From: Streptomyces sp. MST-110588
Lineage (GTDB): Bacteria; Actinomycetota; Actinomycetes; Streptomycetales; Streptomycetaceae
Assembly: GCF_022695595.1 (NCBI RefSeq)
Contig: NZ_CP074380.1
Coordinates: forward strand, 930,001-994,000
DNA length: 64,000 bases
Direction: 5' to 3'
The notes below the pieces were generated by a model. The model was given only the letters and a program-made list of their open reading frames with translations, was not told the origin of the DNA and did not search any database. How positions within the stretch are numbered: position 1 is the first letter of the stretch; every line of letters begins with the position of its first letter. Both the position numbers and the translations under genes were made by a program. This document shows, piece by piece, positions 9,052 through 17,792 of the stretch.

Positions 9052-10485
9052 TTAAGCCGTCCGTCGCAGCAGCGCCAGGTACATGGCGTCCGTACCGTGC
9101 AGGTGCGGCCAGAGCTGGATGTCCGGGCCGTCGCCCAGGGCCGGAACGCCCGGCAGCAGCGGGCGGGCGTCGATCCATTCGGTTTCCACGGCCGCCGCGC
9201 CGCCCCGACCCTTGAGGACGTCCTCGACCACGGCGCGCGTCTCGGCCAGGTGCGGCGAGCAGGTCGCGTAGCCGACGACGCCGCCGACACGGACGGAGGC
9301 GAGCGCCTGGCGGAGCAGTTCGCGCTGGAGCGGCGCGAAGCCGTCCAGGTCCTCGGGGCGGCGGCGCCAGCGTGCCTCGGGGCGGCGGCGCAGGGCGCCC
9401 AGGCCCGTACAGGGGACGTCCACCAGGACCCGGTCGAAGGAGCCGGGCCGCCACGCCGGGCGGGTGCCGTCGGCCGCGATGACCTCGTACGGACCGGGGT
9501 TGCCCGTCAGCGCACGGGCCACCAGGCGGGCCCGGTGCGGCTGCTTCTCGGAGGCCAGGAGGCGGGCGCCGCGCTGTGCCGCCAGGGCGGCCAGCAGCGC
9601 GGCCTTGCCGCCGGGGCCCGCACAGCCGTCCAGCCACAGGCCGTCGCTGCCTTCTACGGGTGCGTTGGCCAGCGCGAGTGCGACGAGCTGGCTGCCCTCG
9701 TCCTGTACGCCCGCGCGGCCTTCACGCACCGCGTCCAGCGCGCCGGGCTCTCCGCCTTCGGCGAGCCGTACCGCGTACGGGGACCAGCGCCCCGGCAGGG
9801 CGCCGCCCTCGCCCACGGCCCGCGTCAGCTCCTCGGCGGTGGACCGTCCGGGGCGTGCCACGAGCGTCACCTCGGGCCGCTCGTTGTCGGCCTCCAGCAG
9901 GTCCTCGATGCCGGCCCGGCCGCCGCCCAGCGCGTCCCACAGCGCGGAGACGACCCAGCGCGGGTGGGCGTGGACGATGCCCAGGTGCTCTTCGGGGTCC
10001 TCGTCGTAGTCCGGCGCGACCTGCTCCAGCCAGGCGTCCAGGTCATGGGCGGCGATCTTGCGCAGCACCGCGTTGACGAACTTCGCCCGGCCGTCGCCCA
10101 GGACGACCCGGGCCAGTTCCACGCTCGCGCTCACGGCGGCGTGCGTGGGGATGCGGGTGCCGAGCAACTGGTGCGCGCCCAGGCTCAGCACGTCCAGGAC
10201 CGGCGGGTCGACCTCGCGCAGCGGCCGGTCCACGCAGCGCGCGATGATCGCGTCGTACGTGCCCTGCCGGCGCAGCGTCCCGTAGACCAGCTCGGTCGCC
10301 AGCGCCGCGTCCCGGCCGTCGAAGCCGCCGCTCTCGCGGGCCTTGCGCAGCAGCGGCGGCAGGACGAGGTTGGCGTAGGCGTCGCGCTCGTCGACGGCCC
10401 GCAGCGCCTCGAACGCGAGGATGCGTACCGGGTCCTTCTTCGGCCTGCGATAGGGCTTGCTGGGACGACGCGACTGACCGCTCAC
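9052..10485 (-). CDS. rsmB: 16S rRNA (cytosine-967-C5)-methyltransferase
   Basis: 477 residues from GTG 10485. The N-terminal ~150 residues form a NusB-like RNA-binding domain (RILAFEALRAVDERDAYANLVLP). The C-terminal half is a Rossmann methyltransferase: SAM-binding GCAGPGGKAALLAAL, then VDVPCTGLGALRRRPEARWRR and the catalytic ATCSPH. It methylates C967 of 16S rRNA. It lies downstream of fmt on the same strand, the usual fmt-rsmB pairing. Confidence 0.94.
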   Translation of the reverse strand: MSGQSRRPSKPYRRPKKDPVRILAFEALRAVDERDAYANLVLPPLLRKARESGGFDGRDAALATELVYGTLRRQGTYDAIIARCVDRPLREVDPPVLDVLSLGAHQLLGTRIPTHAAVSASVELARVVLGDGRAKFVNAVLRKIAAHDLDAWLEQVAPDYDEDPEEHLGIVHAHPRWVVSALWDALGGGRAGIEDLLEADNERPEVTLVARPGRSTAEELTRAVGEGGALPGRWSPYAVRLAEGGEPGALDAVREGRAGVQDEGSQLVALALANAPVEGSDGLWLDGCAGPGGKAALLAALAAQRGARLLASEKQPHRARLVARALTGNPGPYEVIAADGTRPAWRPGSFDRVLVDVPCTGLGALRRRPEARWRRRPEDLDGFAPLQRELLRQALASVRVGGVVGYATCSPHLAETRAVVEDVLKGRGGAAAVETEWIDARPLLPGVPALGDGPDIQLWPHLHGTDAMYLALLRRTA

Positions 10486-10676
10486 GAGAAATGTGCTCCG
10501 GGTGGGTGAGGAAATTCCACCCCAGCCTACGTCGGCCGGTCCGCGGGCACTCACCGGCGGGGTCGCCCGGGGCTCCGCGGCTCTTCCCCAGGGTTTCCCC
10601 GGAGATCCCCGGAGATTCCCCGGATTCCGGACCTCGGGGCTTCCCGGCTTCCGGGCTTTCCGGCCGTCCTCCGGTG

Positions 10677-11609
10677 CTACCCGTCCAGCCGCTCCCCCGC
10701 CGCGATCCGTACGCCGCGCGCCCAGTCGGCGCCCCGCATCGGCTTCTTGCCCTGCGGCTGCACCCACAGCAGCTCCACCGCGTGGCTGCCGGTGCCCACG
10801 TACACCGCCTTCTTGGTGACGGCGAGTTCGCCGGGCGCCAGGTCCGTACGGTCGGCGACCAGACCCACCGACATCAGCTTGAGCCGCTCACCGCGGAAGA
10901 CCGTCCACGCGCCGGGCGCGGGGGCGCAGCCGCGTACCACCCGGTCCACGCGCAGCGCGGGCGCCGTCCAGTCCACCTTGGCGTCCTCGACCTCGATCTT
11001 CGGCGCGAGCGTGATGCCCTCGGAGGGCTGCGGCACGGCCTTGAGCGTGCCGTCCTCGATGCCGTCCATGGTGGCCGTCAGCAGCCCCGCCCCGGCCAGC
11101 GCCAGCCGCGTCAGCAGGTCGCCGCTGGTGTCGGTGGGCCGTACCTCCTCGGTCAGTACGCCGAACACCGGGCCGGAGTCGAGCCCTTCCTCGATGAGGA
11201 AGGTCGAGGCGCCGGTCACCTCGTCGCCGGCCAGCACCGCGTGCTGGACGGGGGCCGCGCCGCGCCACGCGGGCAGCAGCGAGAAGTGCAGATTGACCCA
11301 GCCCTTGGCGGGGATCTCCAGGGCCTTCTTCGGCAGCAGCGCGCCGTAGGCGACCACCGGGCAGCAGTCGGGGGCGATCTCCCGCAGCCGGGCGAGGAAG
11401 TCCTCATCCCGGGGCCTGGCGGGCTTGAGCACCTCGATTCCCGCCTCCTCGGCGCGCTCGGCCACCGGGCTGGCCACCAGCCTGCGTCCACGGCCGGCGG
11501 GGGCGTCGGGCCTGGTCACGACGGCGACGACATCATGCCGGTCCGAGGCGATCAGGGCATCCAGGGCGGGTACGGCGACCTCGGGGGTACCGGCGAAGAC
11601 GAGCCTCAT
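10677..11609 (-). CDS. fmt: Methionyl-tRNA formyltransferase
   Basis: 310 residues from ATG 11609. It formylates initiator Met-tRNA with 10-formyl-THF. The N-terminal Rossmann domain carries [12 protein letters not shown], the catalytic Asn/His/Asp region [17 protein letters not shown] and [19 protein letters not shown]. The C-terminal OB-like domain (from ~210) binds the tRNA. The 5' neighbour priA faces the same way but a divergent gene group lies between them. Confidence 0.95.
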   Translation of the reverse strand: MRLVFAGTPEVAVPALDALIASDRHDVVAVVTRPDAPAGRGRRLVASPVAERAEEAGIEVLKPARPRDEDFLARLREIAPDCCPVVAYGALLPKKALEIPAKGWVNLHFSLLPAWRGAAPVQHAVLAGDEVTGASTFLIEEGLDSGPVFGVLTEEVRPTDTSGDLLTRLALAGAGLLTATMDGIEDGTLKAVPQPSEGITLAPKIEVEDAKVDWTAPALRVDRVVRGCAPAPGAWTVFRGERLKLMSVGLVADRTDLAPGELAVTKKAVYVGTGSHAVELLWVQPQGKKPMRGADWARGVRIAAGERLDG

Positions 11610-11853
11610 GGGTGGCGCACTACCTCTCACACGCTGCGGAAGGACGCACCAGTGTAGGGCGCCGGTCCACAGGGGGGCGTACGAATAGACGCGCGCCCCG
11701 TGGAGAAGCTCGTGCGCCCCCATACCGTGACCACAGCCGCTGCTGCCGCGTTGGTCAAACAGTATTGACCGTCGGGCCGCTCTGACGGCCCGCTCGTTTT
11801 CAGCTTTTTGTCATCTTCCTTTTCACCTCAACGCCGGTTCGAGAGGCTTGTTC

Positions 11854-12393
11854 ATGGCCGACCACGCAACCCACGACGCCCAGGCGCGCGCCAGCCTGCA
11901 TCTACTGGTCCGGGACATCGAGCGGGTCCGCCGGCAGGTGGACGCGCTGCGCACCCTGACCGCTCAGCTCGGCAACGTCTACCGCCCGCGACGCACCGGC
12001 CCGTCCGCGGGCTTCGTCGTCTACGGGCGCGCGCCGGCGCCGACCGTACGTCTCGCCCAGGAACTGCGGGACAGCGTCGAGACGCTCGTGACGGCGGCGG
12101 TGGACTTCGACCGCTCGCTGGGCTTCTCGTGGGACGCCGTGGGTTCGGCGCTCGGGGTCACCAAACAGGCGGTGCACCGGCGTTACGGTGCGCGCCGGGC
12201 CTCGGCCCAGCCCACCGCCGAGGGCGTGGAGGGGGTCCGTACGGCCGAGGTGCCGGCGGCCCGCGCCATGTCGGTGAGCCAGGGGCTGCCGGCCGCACCG
12301 TCCGTACCCGCCGCGCGCACCTTGCCGGGACATCCGGGCGTCCCCAGGGAGGAGGCCCGCCCCGGAGCCTTCCCCGGCCCCCGCAACGGCTGA
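11854..12393 (+). CDS. Hypothetical protein with a helix-turn-helix segment
   Basis: 179 residues from ATG 11854, preceded by GAGAGG. The first ~60 residues are helical ([21 protein letters not shown]). Around residues 95-112, [21 protein letters not shown] has the pattern of a helix-turn-helix that would contact DNA. The tail is Pro/Ala-rich and probably disordered. I see no effector domain. It is probably a small DNA-binding protein; the target is unknown. Confidence 0.7.
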   Translation: MADHATHDAQARASLHLLVRDIERVRRQVDALRTLTAQLGNVYRPRRTGPSAGFVVYGRAPAPTVRLAQELRDSVETLVTAAVDFDRSLGFSWDAVGSALGVTKQAVHRRYGARRASAQPTAEGVEGVRTAEVPAARAMSVSQGLPAAPSVPAARTLPGHPGVPREEARPGAFPGPRNG

Positions 12394-12574
12394 CGCACCG
12401 CCCGGCCGACACACCACCCGGCCGACGGTCGGCATACGGCCGGCATACGGCTGACGCCGCCCTCGCCGACGGCTGACGCGACGGCCGTGTCCACCCCCAG
12501 CCCCCCGGGGACTTCCTCACCGCTCCCTACAGTCCCCGGGGTACCCCCTCCCCCAAGCACGCCCGCACGATCGG
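12394..12574. other. Intergenic region with short repeats
   Basis: About 180 bases between convergent genes hold repeated CGGCCGAC/CGGCATACGG words and an inverted pair CCCCGGGG (near 12500 and 12535) that could terminate either gene. No gene is visible. Confidence 0.4.
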
Positions 12575-13150
12575 CTACGGCTGCACGATGCGCTCGACCG
12601 CGGCCGTGACGAGCCGTTCGCGCTCCTCCTCCGAGAGCACCTCCGGCAGGGTGAGCTGTTCGACGATGAGCCAGTTGAACGCCAGATAGAGCAGTTTGAC
12701 GGCAGTCGCGTCGCCGGGCAGGCCGGACTCCTCGTGATAGGCCATGTTGGCCTCGATGTCGGCGCGGACGCGCTCGGTCAGCACCGCGCGCAGCTTCGGG
12801 CGCCGGGTCGCCTCCAGACGCAGTTCGAGCAGCGCCAGATAGCCGGTTCGGAACGCGCTGACCCGGCCGACCACTTCACGCATCAGCACCGCGTAGGTCT
12901 CGCGGTCCGGGGTGCTCGCCCGTTGCCGCGCGATCGTCTCCTCGTCGGGCTGGAGCCGCTCGTAGACCCGGGCGCCGGCCTGGGTGAGCAGGTCGTCGCG
13001 GTTGGCGAAGTAGTTCGAGGCCGTACCCGGGGGCACCGCCGCCTCGATGTCCACGGCCCGGAAGGTCAGGCCCCGGGCACCCTCCTTGGCCAGGACCTCG
13101 ATGGCCGCGTCGACGAGAGCCGCCCTCCGCTCCGGATTCCTGCGCACCAT
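12575..13150 (-). CDS. TetR/AcrR family transcriptional regulator
   Basis: 191 residues from ATG 13150. The N-terminal HTH occupies residues ~5-50 (VDAAIEVLAKEGARGLTFRAVDIEAAV, then TASNYFANRDDLLTQ). The rest is a helical ligand/dimer domain with no assignable ligand. It is divergently transcribed from a RibD-like reductase gene, and the 71-bp spacer contains an inverted repeat likely to be its operator, so it probably represses itself and that reductase. Confidence 0.88.
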   Translation of the reverse strand: MVRRNPERRAALVDAAIEVLAKEGARGLTFRAVDIEAAVPPGTASNYFANRDDLLTQAGARVYERLQPDEETIARQRASTPDRETYAVLMREVVGRVSAFRTGYLALLELRLEATRRPKLRAVLTERVRADIEANMAYHEESGLPGDATAVKLLYLAFNWLIVEQLTLPEVLSEEERERLVTAAVERIVQP

Positions 13151-13203
13151 TGACACCACTCCATGTGTAGTACTACGTTTCAGACCACTACACGGATAGT
13201 ACT
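13150..13203. promoter_or_regulatory. Divergent operator/promoter with 7-bp inverted repeat
   Basis: GTGTAGT (13165-13171) and ACTACAC (13187-13193) are perfect inverted copies 15 bp apart, and AGTACT occurs at 13169 and 13198. On the plus strand TTGACA (13150) and TACGTT (13174), 18 bp apart, look like a promoter for the reductase whose -10 lies inside the repeat. Binding by the adjacent TetR protein is inferred. Confidence 0.6.
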
Positions 13204-13221
13204 GCACTAGGAGTTGTTTGC

Positions 13222-13812
13222 ATGCGCAAGCTCGTCTACTACATAGGAACCTCTCTCGACGGCCGCATCGCGGGCCCGCGCGGCGAAGTGGATTTCTTCC
13301 CCACGGGTGACGAGGAACAGACCCGCGCGTACGCCACATGGATCAACGCGCGCCACCCCGAGACCGTCCCCACCGCCCTGCGCGCCCGGGTGGGCCTCGC
13401 CGACGCGCCCAACCTCCGCTTCGACACGGTCCTGATGGGCCACGGCACCTACCGCGCGGCACTCGACCACGGCACGCCGAGCCCGTACGCGCATCTACGC
13501 CAGTACGTGGTCTCCCGCACCCTGGGCACGGCGCCCGACCCGGCCGTGACCGTGGTCGACGGCGATCCGCTCGCGCTGGTCCGCGGCCTCAAGCGTGAGG
13601 AGGGCCGGGACATCTGGCTGTGCGGCGGCGGCCGGCTCGCGGGCGCACTGCTGCCAGGGATCGATGAACTGATCATCAAGAGCTACCCCGTGGTCGCGGG
13701 CTCCGGAACCCCGGTGTTCGACGGGGAGTTCGACCCCGCCCGCTTCGCCGTGACCGACCGCCACACCTTTCCCAACGACGTCACGGTCACCTGGTTCACG
13801 GCCCGACGGTGA
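13222..13812 (+). CDS. Dihydrofolate reductase-like (RibD C-terminal domain) protein
   Basis: 196 residues; AGGAG lies nine bases before ATG 13222. The N-terminus MRKLVYYIGTSLDGRIAG is characteristic of the bacterial bifunctional deaminase-reductase (RibD C-terminal) fold. The middle VLMGHGTYRAAL, then DIWLCGGGRLAGALLPGIDELIIKSYPVVAGSGTPVFDG, is the NADPH-binding part. True DHFR activity is unlikely; most of these stand-alone proteins have unknown substrates. It is controlled, by position, by the divergent TetR protein. Confidence 0.87.
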   Translation: MRKLVYYIGTSLDGRIAGPRGEVDFFPTGDEEQTRAYATWINARHPETVPTALRARVGLADAPNLRFDTVLMGHGTYRAALDHGTPSPYAHLRQYVVSRTLGTAPDPAVTVVDGDPLALVRGLKREEGRDIWLCGGGRLAGALLPGIDELIIKSYPVVAGSGTPVFDGEFDPARFAVTDRHTFPNDVTVTWFTARR

Positions 13813-13927
13813 TCAGCGGTGCCCGGCAGCGCCGGGCACACGACAAGGCCACCCCGATCCCCGTAACGGAACAGGCCGGACCGGCCCCACCACACCGCAC
13901 CACACCCCAGATGGCCCCTATCACCCC

Positions 13928-16060
13928 TCACCCCACATCAGGCGGATCGATCCGCACCCGAACCGGCTCCCCCTCCCTCTTGACCAGCCGGGCCGCACGC
14001 GCCGCCTTGAGCGCCGCGGCCAGGGCCGCGCCCTGCCCCGGCCGTACCCGCACCAACGCGCGCTCCCATGTCTCACCGGGCGGCGGATCACCCGGACGCC
14101 GCGGCCGGCCCGGGTCCACGGGCGGCATCGGTACAGGCCCCAGCACCTGGGCGCCCTCAGGAAGCTCCGCCGCCGCTATCAGCTCCCCGACGTCCTGCGC
14201 CCGGCCGCTCACCGATGCCATCCGCGACACCGGCGGGAACCCCAGCTCGGCCCGCTCCGCCAGTTCCCGTACGGCGTGCCCGACCGGATCCCAGCGGACC
14301 AGCGCCTGCACCGGCCGTACGGTCGCCTCCGCGATCACCGCGACCGTGCCGCCGTCCGCCTGCCCGCGCACCAGCGCTGCGGCGCCCAGCCAGCGCCGCA
14401 GCGCCTCTTCCCCCGCCCGCAGGTCCGGCCGCCCGAGCAGCGCCCAGCCGTCCAGCAGCAGTGCCGCCGCGTAACCGCCCTCCGCCACCGGCTCCGCGCC
14501 CGGCGTGCTCACCACCAGCGCGGGAGTACCCGGCACCGACTCCAGCACATGGTCACGTCCGGACGTCCGCACCGGCACCGCCGGGAACGCCCGCCCCAGC
14601 TCCTCCGCCGTACGCCGCGCGCCCACGATCTGCGCCCGCAGCCGCCGGCCCCCGCACTCCGTACAGTGCCAGGCGCTCTCCTCCCGGCCGCACCAGCCGC
14701 AGACCAGTTCGCCCGCGCCCCGTGCCTCCAGCGGGCCGGCGCAGGCCCGGCAGCGGGCGGGCTCGCGGCAGCGCTCGCACGCCAGCCTCGGTACGTACCC
14801 CCGGCGCGGCACCTGCACCAGCACCGGCCCGCTCTTGAGCCCCTCCCGCACGACCTGCCACGCCAGAGTCGGCAGCCGGGCGGCCCGCGCCGCCGCGTCC
14901 CGCGCCTCGTCGTCGTCCCCGACCGTACGGATCAGCGGCGCCGCGGCCCGTACCCGTTCACGGTCGGCGGCCAGCGGGCGCGCCCATCCGGTCTCGACCA
15001 GTTGCGCCGCCTCGACCGTGCAGCTCAGCCCGCCCAGCAGGAAGCCCGCCCGCTCGGTCACCGACCGCTGGAGCAGCACCTCGCGGGCGTGCGGCTGCGG
15101 GGCGTGCGGATCGCTGTGGCTGGAGTCGCCGTCGTCCCAGATCGCCACCAGCCCCAGGTCCCGTACGGGCGCGAACATCGCCGCCCGCGTCCCTATGACG
15201 GCCCGCACCGAGCCCCGGCTGACCGCCAGCCAGCGCCGGTACCGCTCCTCGGGGCCGGCGTCGGCGGTCAGCAGCACATGCCGGCCGGTGCCGATCAGCC
15301 GCGTCAGCTCCGCATCCACCCGCGCCGCCGCCCGCCCGTCCGGTACGACCAGCAGAGCGCCACGGCCGGACGCCAGCGCCGCGGCCATCGCCCGCGCCAG
15401 CTCGGCAGGCCAGTGCGGCCCCGGCAACGCCGTCCACACAGCCCGCGGCGTCCCCCCACGCGCCAGCGCCTCCAAGAACCCGGGGCCCGCCGCATACCGC
15501 CCCCAACTCCCTTCCTCCGGCGGGGCGTTCGGCGGCAACGGCGCGGGCGACTCCTTCGCCTCCACCCGCGCCCGGCGCGGCGGCACGGCGAGCTGGACGA
15601 CATCGGCGAGCGTGCCGGCGTACCGGTCCGCGACGGCCCGGCACAGCGCGAGCAGCTCCGGCGTGAGCACCCGCTCGGGCGAGAGCACCTGCGCCACCGG
15701 GGCCAGCACCCCGCGGAAGTCGCTCTCGGCGACCCGCTCGACGATGAACCCGCTGACGAGCTTGCCCCCCTCGCGCCGCCCGCCCTTCTCTCCGGCCCCG
15801 AACCGCACCCGCACCCGCACCCCGGGCTGGGCCTGCTCATCCATGGCGGCCGGCACCGCGTAATCAAACAACCGGTCGAGATGCACCAGCCCCTTGTCCA
15901 CCAGCACCCGCGCCACCGGCAGCTCCGCCGCCAGCTCCGCCCCCCGCCACGTACGCGGCCGGGCCCGCGAAGCCTTCACCTCCCGCACCGTCTCCCGAAT
16001 CAGCGCAAGCTGCTCCCCCGGCCGCCCTCCGACCCCCTGCCCCTCATCCGCGCTGCTCAC
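13928..16060 (-). CDS. priA: Primosomal protein N' (actinobacterial PriA, probably helicase-dead)
   Basis: 710 residues from GTG 16060. It has the N-terminal 3'BD region (ARVLVDKGLVHLDRLFDYAVP) and a cysteine-rich zinc-binding insertion between the helicase lobes (C-x2-C-x5-C-x2-C, C-x2-C, C-x2-C, residues ~425-480). In place of a Walker A loop there is ALPGPHWPAELARAM, and the DEAH position reads WDDGDSSHSDPH. The ATPase motifs are therefore degenerate, as known for actinobacterial PriA. It would load the replisome at stalled forks through DNA and protein binding rather than unwinding. The conserved neighbour metK has been separated from it by the 16-23.6 kb block. Confidence 0.92.
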   Translation of the reverse strand: MSSADEGQGVGGRPGEQLALIRETVREVKASRARPRTWRGAELAAELPVARVLVDKGLVHLDRLFDYAVPAAMDEQAQPGVRVRVRFGAGEKGGRREGGKLVSGFIVERVAESDFRGVLAPVAQVLSPERVLTPELLALCRAVADRYAGTLADVVQLAVPPRRARVEAKESPAPLPPNAPPEEGSWGRYAAGPGFLEALARGGTPRAVWTALPGPHWPAELARAMAAALASGRGALLVVPDGRAAARVDAELTRLIGTGRHVLLTADAGPEERYRRWLAVSRGSVRAVIGTRAAMFAPVRDLGLVAIWDDGDSSHSDPHAPQPHAREVLLQRSVTERAGFLLGGLSCTVEAAQLVETGWARPLAADRERVRAAAPLIRTVGDDDEARDAAARAARLPTLAWQVVREGLKSGPVLVQVPRRGYVPRLACERCREPARCRACAGPLEARGAGELVCGWCGREESAWHCTECGGRRLRAQIVGARRTAEELGRAFPAVPVRTSGRDHVLESVPGTPALVVSTPGAEPVAEGGYAAALLLDGWALLGRPDLRAGEEALRRWLGAAALVRGQADGGTVAVIAEATVRPVQALVRWDPVGHAVRELAERAELGFPPVSRMASVSGRAQDVGELIAAAELPEGAQVLGPVPMPPVDPGRPRRPGDPPPGETWERALVRVRPGQGAALAAALKAARAARLVKREGEPVRVRIDPPDVG

Positions 16061-16358
16061 AGCACCAGTCCTACCAGAGCCCACTGACAGCGCCCGTCAC
16101 CAGCCACGATGACCGGATGACCTCCGGCACGGCAAAGCACCGACGAAAGGGGCAGAAAAACTGCGGAAACACCATCTACGGTCCCGCCCCGGGCGCCTGA
16201 GACCGACTGTGCGACATCCCGTGAGTTCCTCTGAGCTCTGCTGACTCCCTGGGCCCCTGGCCAGGGGGTTCTTCCTCCTTCGTGTGCTTTGGTGGCCTGT
16301 GACGTAACTTCGGGATTCTTGAAGCGTTCTCATCTCGTCCGACCGATTCGCAGTCGGG
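16061..16358. other. Left flank of the recombinase cassette, no gene seen
   Basis: About 300 bases between the priA start and the integrase hold a short perfect palindromic stem CCCCTGGCCAGGGG near 16255. An element end or attachment site might lie here, but I could not find a matching copy to the right of the cassette. Confidence 0.35.
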
Positions 16359-16364
16359 TTGAAG

Positions 16365-17459
16365 ATGAGGAGGCTCGGGTTGGCGGCGCTGGCAGTCGTA
16401 CGGGACCTGCGTGAGCACTGGGCGCCCGCGTCGGCTGAGGAGCTGGAGCGGTTCGAGACCGATGTGCTGTCCGGGTTCGTCCTCGCGCGGGCCTCGGCAG
16501 GTCTGGCGGACGGCACGATCCGGGGGGACGTCGGGCACCTGGAGCAGATCAGGACCTGGTTCGGCCGGCCCTTGTGGGACATGGAGCCCGCCGATGCGGA
16601 CGTGTACTTCGGGAAGGTGCTGCGGCACTCGCCCAGCGGTACTCGGCTGGGCCGGTCGCAGGCGCTGAGCACGTACTTCATGTTCTTGGAGCTGCGGCAC
16701 AAGGTCGAGATCCACCGGATGACCGGCCGGGTGGTCGAGTGCCCGATCGACGAGATGAACCGGCCGCGCGGGGCCAAGGACGCCCAGCTGCGGATCCCGC
16801 CGAGTGAGCCGGAGATCGGGACGTTGTTCACCGGCTGGGGCGGCGAGCTGGCCACCTGCCGGAAGTTCGCCCCCACCGCCCGGAACTACACCGCCTCGAA
16901 GCTGATGTCCCAGCTCGGCCTGCGGGTGAGCGAGGCATGCGGGCTCGACCTGGACGACATCAAGTGGGACCTGGGCCGCTTCGGCAAACTCCACGTCCGC
17001 CACGGCAAGGGGGCCCGTGGCTCGGGGCCGCGCGAGCGGATGGTGCCGCTGATCAACGGTGCCGACCGGACACTGCGGTGGTTCATCGAAGACGTGTGGG
17101 GCCAGTTCGACGACGATCACACTCGCCCTGGTGCCCCGCTGTTCCCCTCCGAGCGCAAGAACACCGACGGCTCCGCCCGCCGGGTCGGCGACGACGCCCT
17201 GCGCAACGGGCTCGACAACGCGGTCCAGGCTCATCTGGCGAGTTGAACGGACAGGTTGACACCGCACGTCCTGCGGCATTTCTGCGCGTCCCAACTCTAC
17301 CGAAACGGGCTGGACTTGCTCGCGATCCAGGAGGTCTTAGGACATTCCTGGATCGCTACGACCATGCGGTATATCCACGTGCAGCAGACCCGGGTCGAGG
17401 ACGCCTGGGTCGCCGGGATGGAACGGGCCGCGAAGCGGCTGGAAGGACTGGCCCGATGA
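16365..17459 (+). pseudogene. Tyrosine recombinase/integrase interrupted by an in-frame TGA
   Basis: Starts are ATG 16365 or TTG 16359. Residues ~20-120 form an arm/core-binding domain, and the catalytic domain starts at ~175. Conserved catalytic residues are Arg in LGLRVSEACGL, Lys in HGKGARG, HVLRH, GHSW and the nucleophile in TTMRYIHV. A TGA at 17244-17246 falls between the Lys and the HxxR box, in the same frame on both sides (AHLAS-stop-TDRLTPHVLRH). Trp (TGG) is the natural reading, so this is a nonsense change and not a frameshift. The 295-residue product lacks HxxR, His and Tyr and should be inactive unless read through. The full length would be ~364 aa. Its end overlaps the next gene (ATGA at 17456). 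Confidence 0.88.
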
Positions 17460-17788
17460 GGTGGAACCTGCGGCTGACCGCCGCGAACAAGGGTATCTGG
17501 AAGGCGTCCGAACTCCAGAGGAGCCTGGCCGAGCACGGCCTGGTGATCTCGGCCGGCAAGATGTCCGGGCTGTGGTCCGGGCAGCCGGTCTCGCTCAAGC
17601 TGGAGGACCTGGACGTCATCTGCGTGGTCCTCGGCTGCGAGATCGGAGACCTGCTGATCCCCGAACCGGAGAAGGTCCGCCGCCCTGGCCAGGCAGAGGA
17701 GACCGAACGGGCCGCGGTCGGTGCGGGAACCGCCGCACCGAAGGTGATCCCCAAGCGCCGGGACGGCCGGTCGCTGCCGCCGGAGTGA
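17456..17788 (+). CDS. Cro/C1-type (XRE) helix-turn-helix protein of the recombinase cassette
   Basis: 110 residues. ATG 17456 overlaps the integrase stop, so the two are coupled. Residues ~10-70 (NKGIWKASELQRSLAEHG, SAGKMSGLWSGQPVSLKLEDLDVICVVLGCEIGDLLIPE) match the HTH_26 / Cro type. The C-terminal ~40 residues are charged and disordered. In three-gene recombinase systems a small accessory protein often sets direction or expression; that role is inferred here. Confidence 0.85.
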   Translation: MRWNLRLTAANKGIWKASELQRSLAEHGLVISAGKMSGLWSGQPVSLKLEDLDVICVVLGCEIGDLLIPEPEKVRRPGQAEETERAAVGAGTAAPKVIPKRRDGRSLPPE

Positions 17789-17792
17789 GCCG

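Noticed and set aside
7324..10509. Open frame of about 1060 codons on the plus strand
   Set aside because: It runs antisense through rpe, the hypothetical gene and rsmB. Its composition is Arg/Gly/Pro/Ala-rich with no domain, a usual by-product of high GC.
11808..12476. Alternative frame over the small HTH-like gene
   Set aside because: Arg/Gly-rich shadow without a ribosome site; the frame from 11854 has a clear start and HTH pattern.
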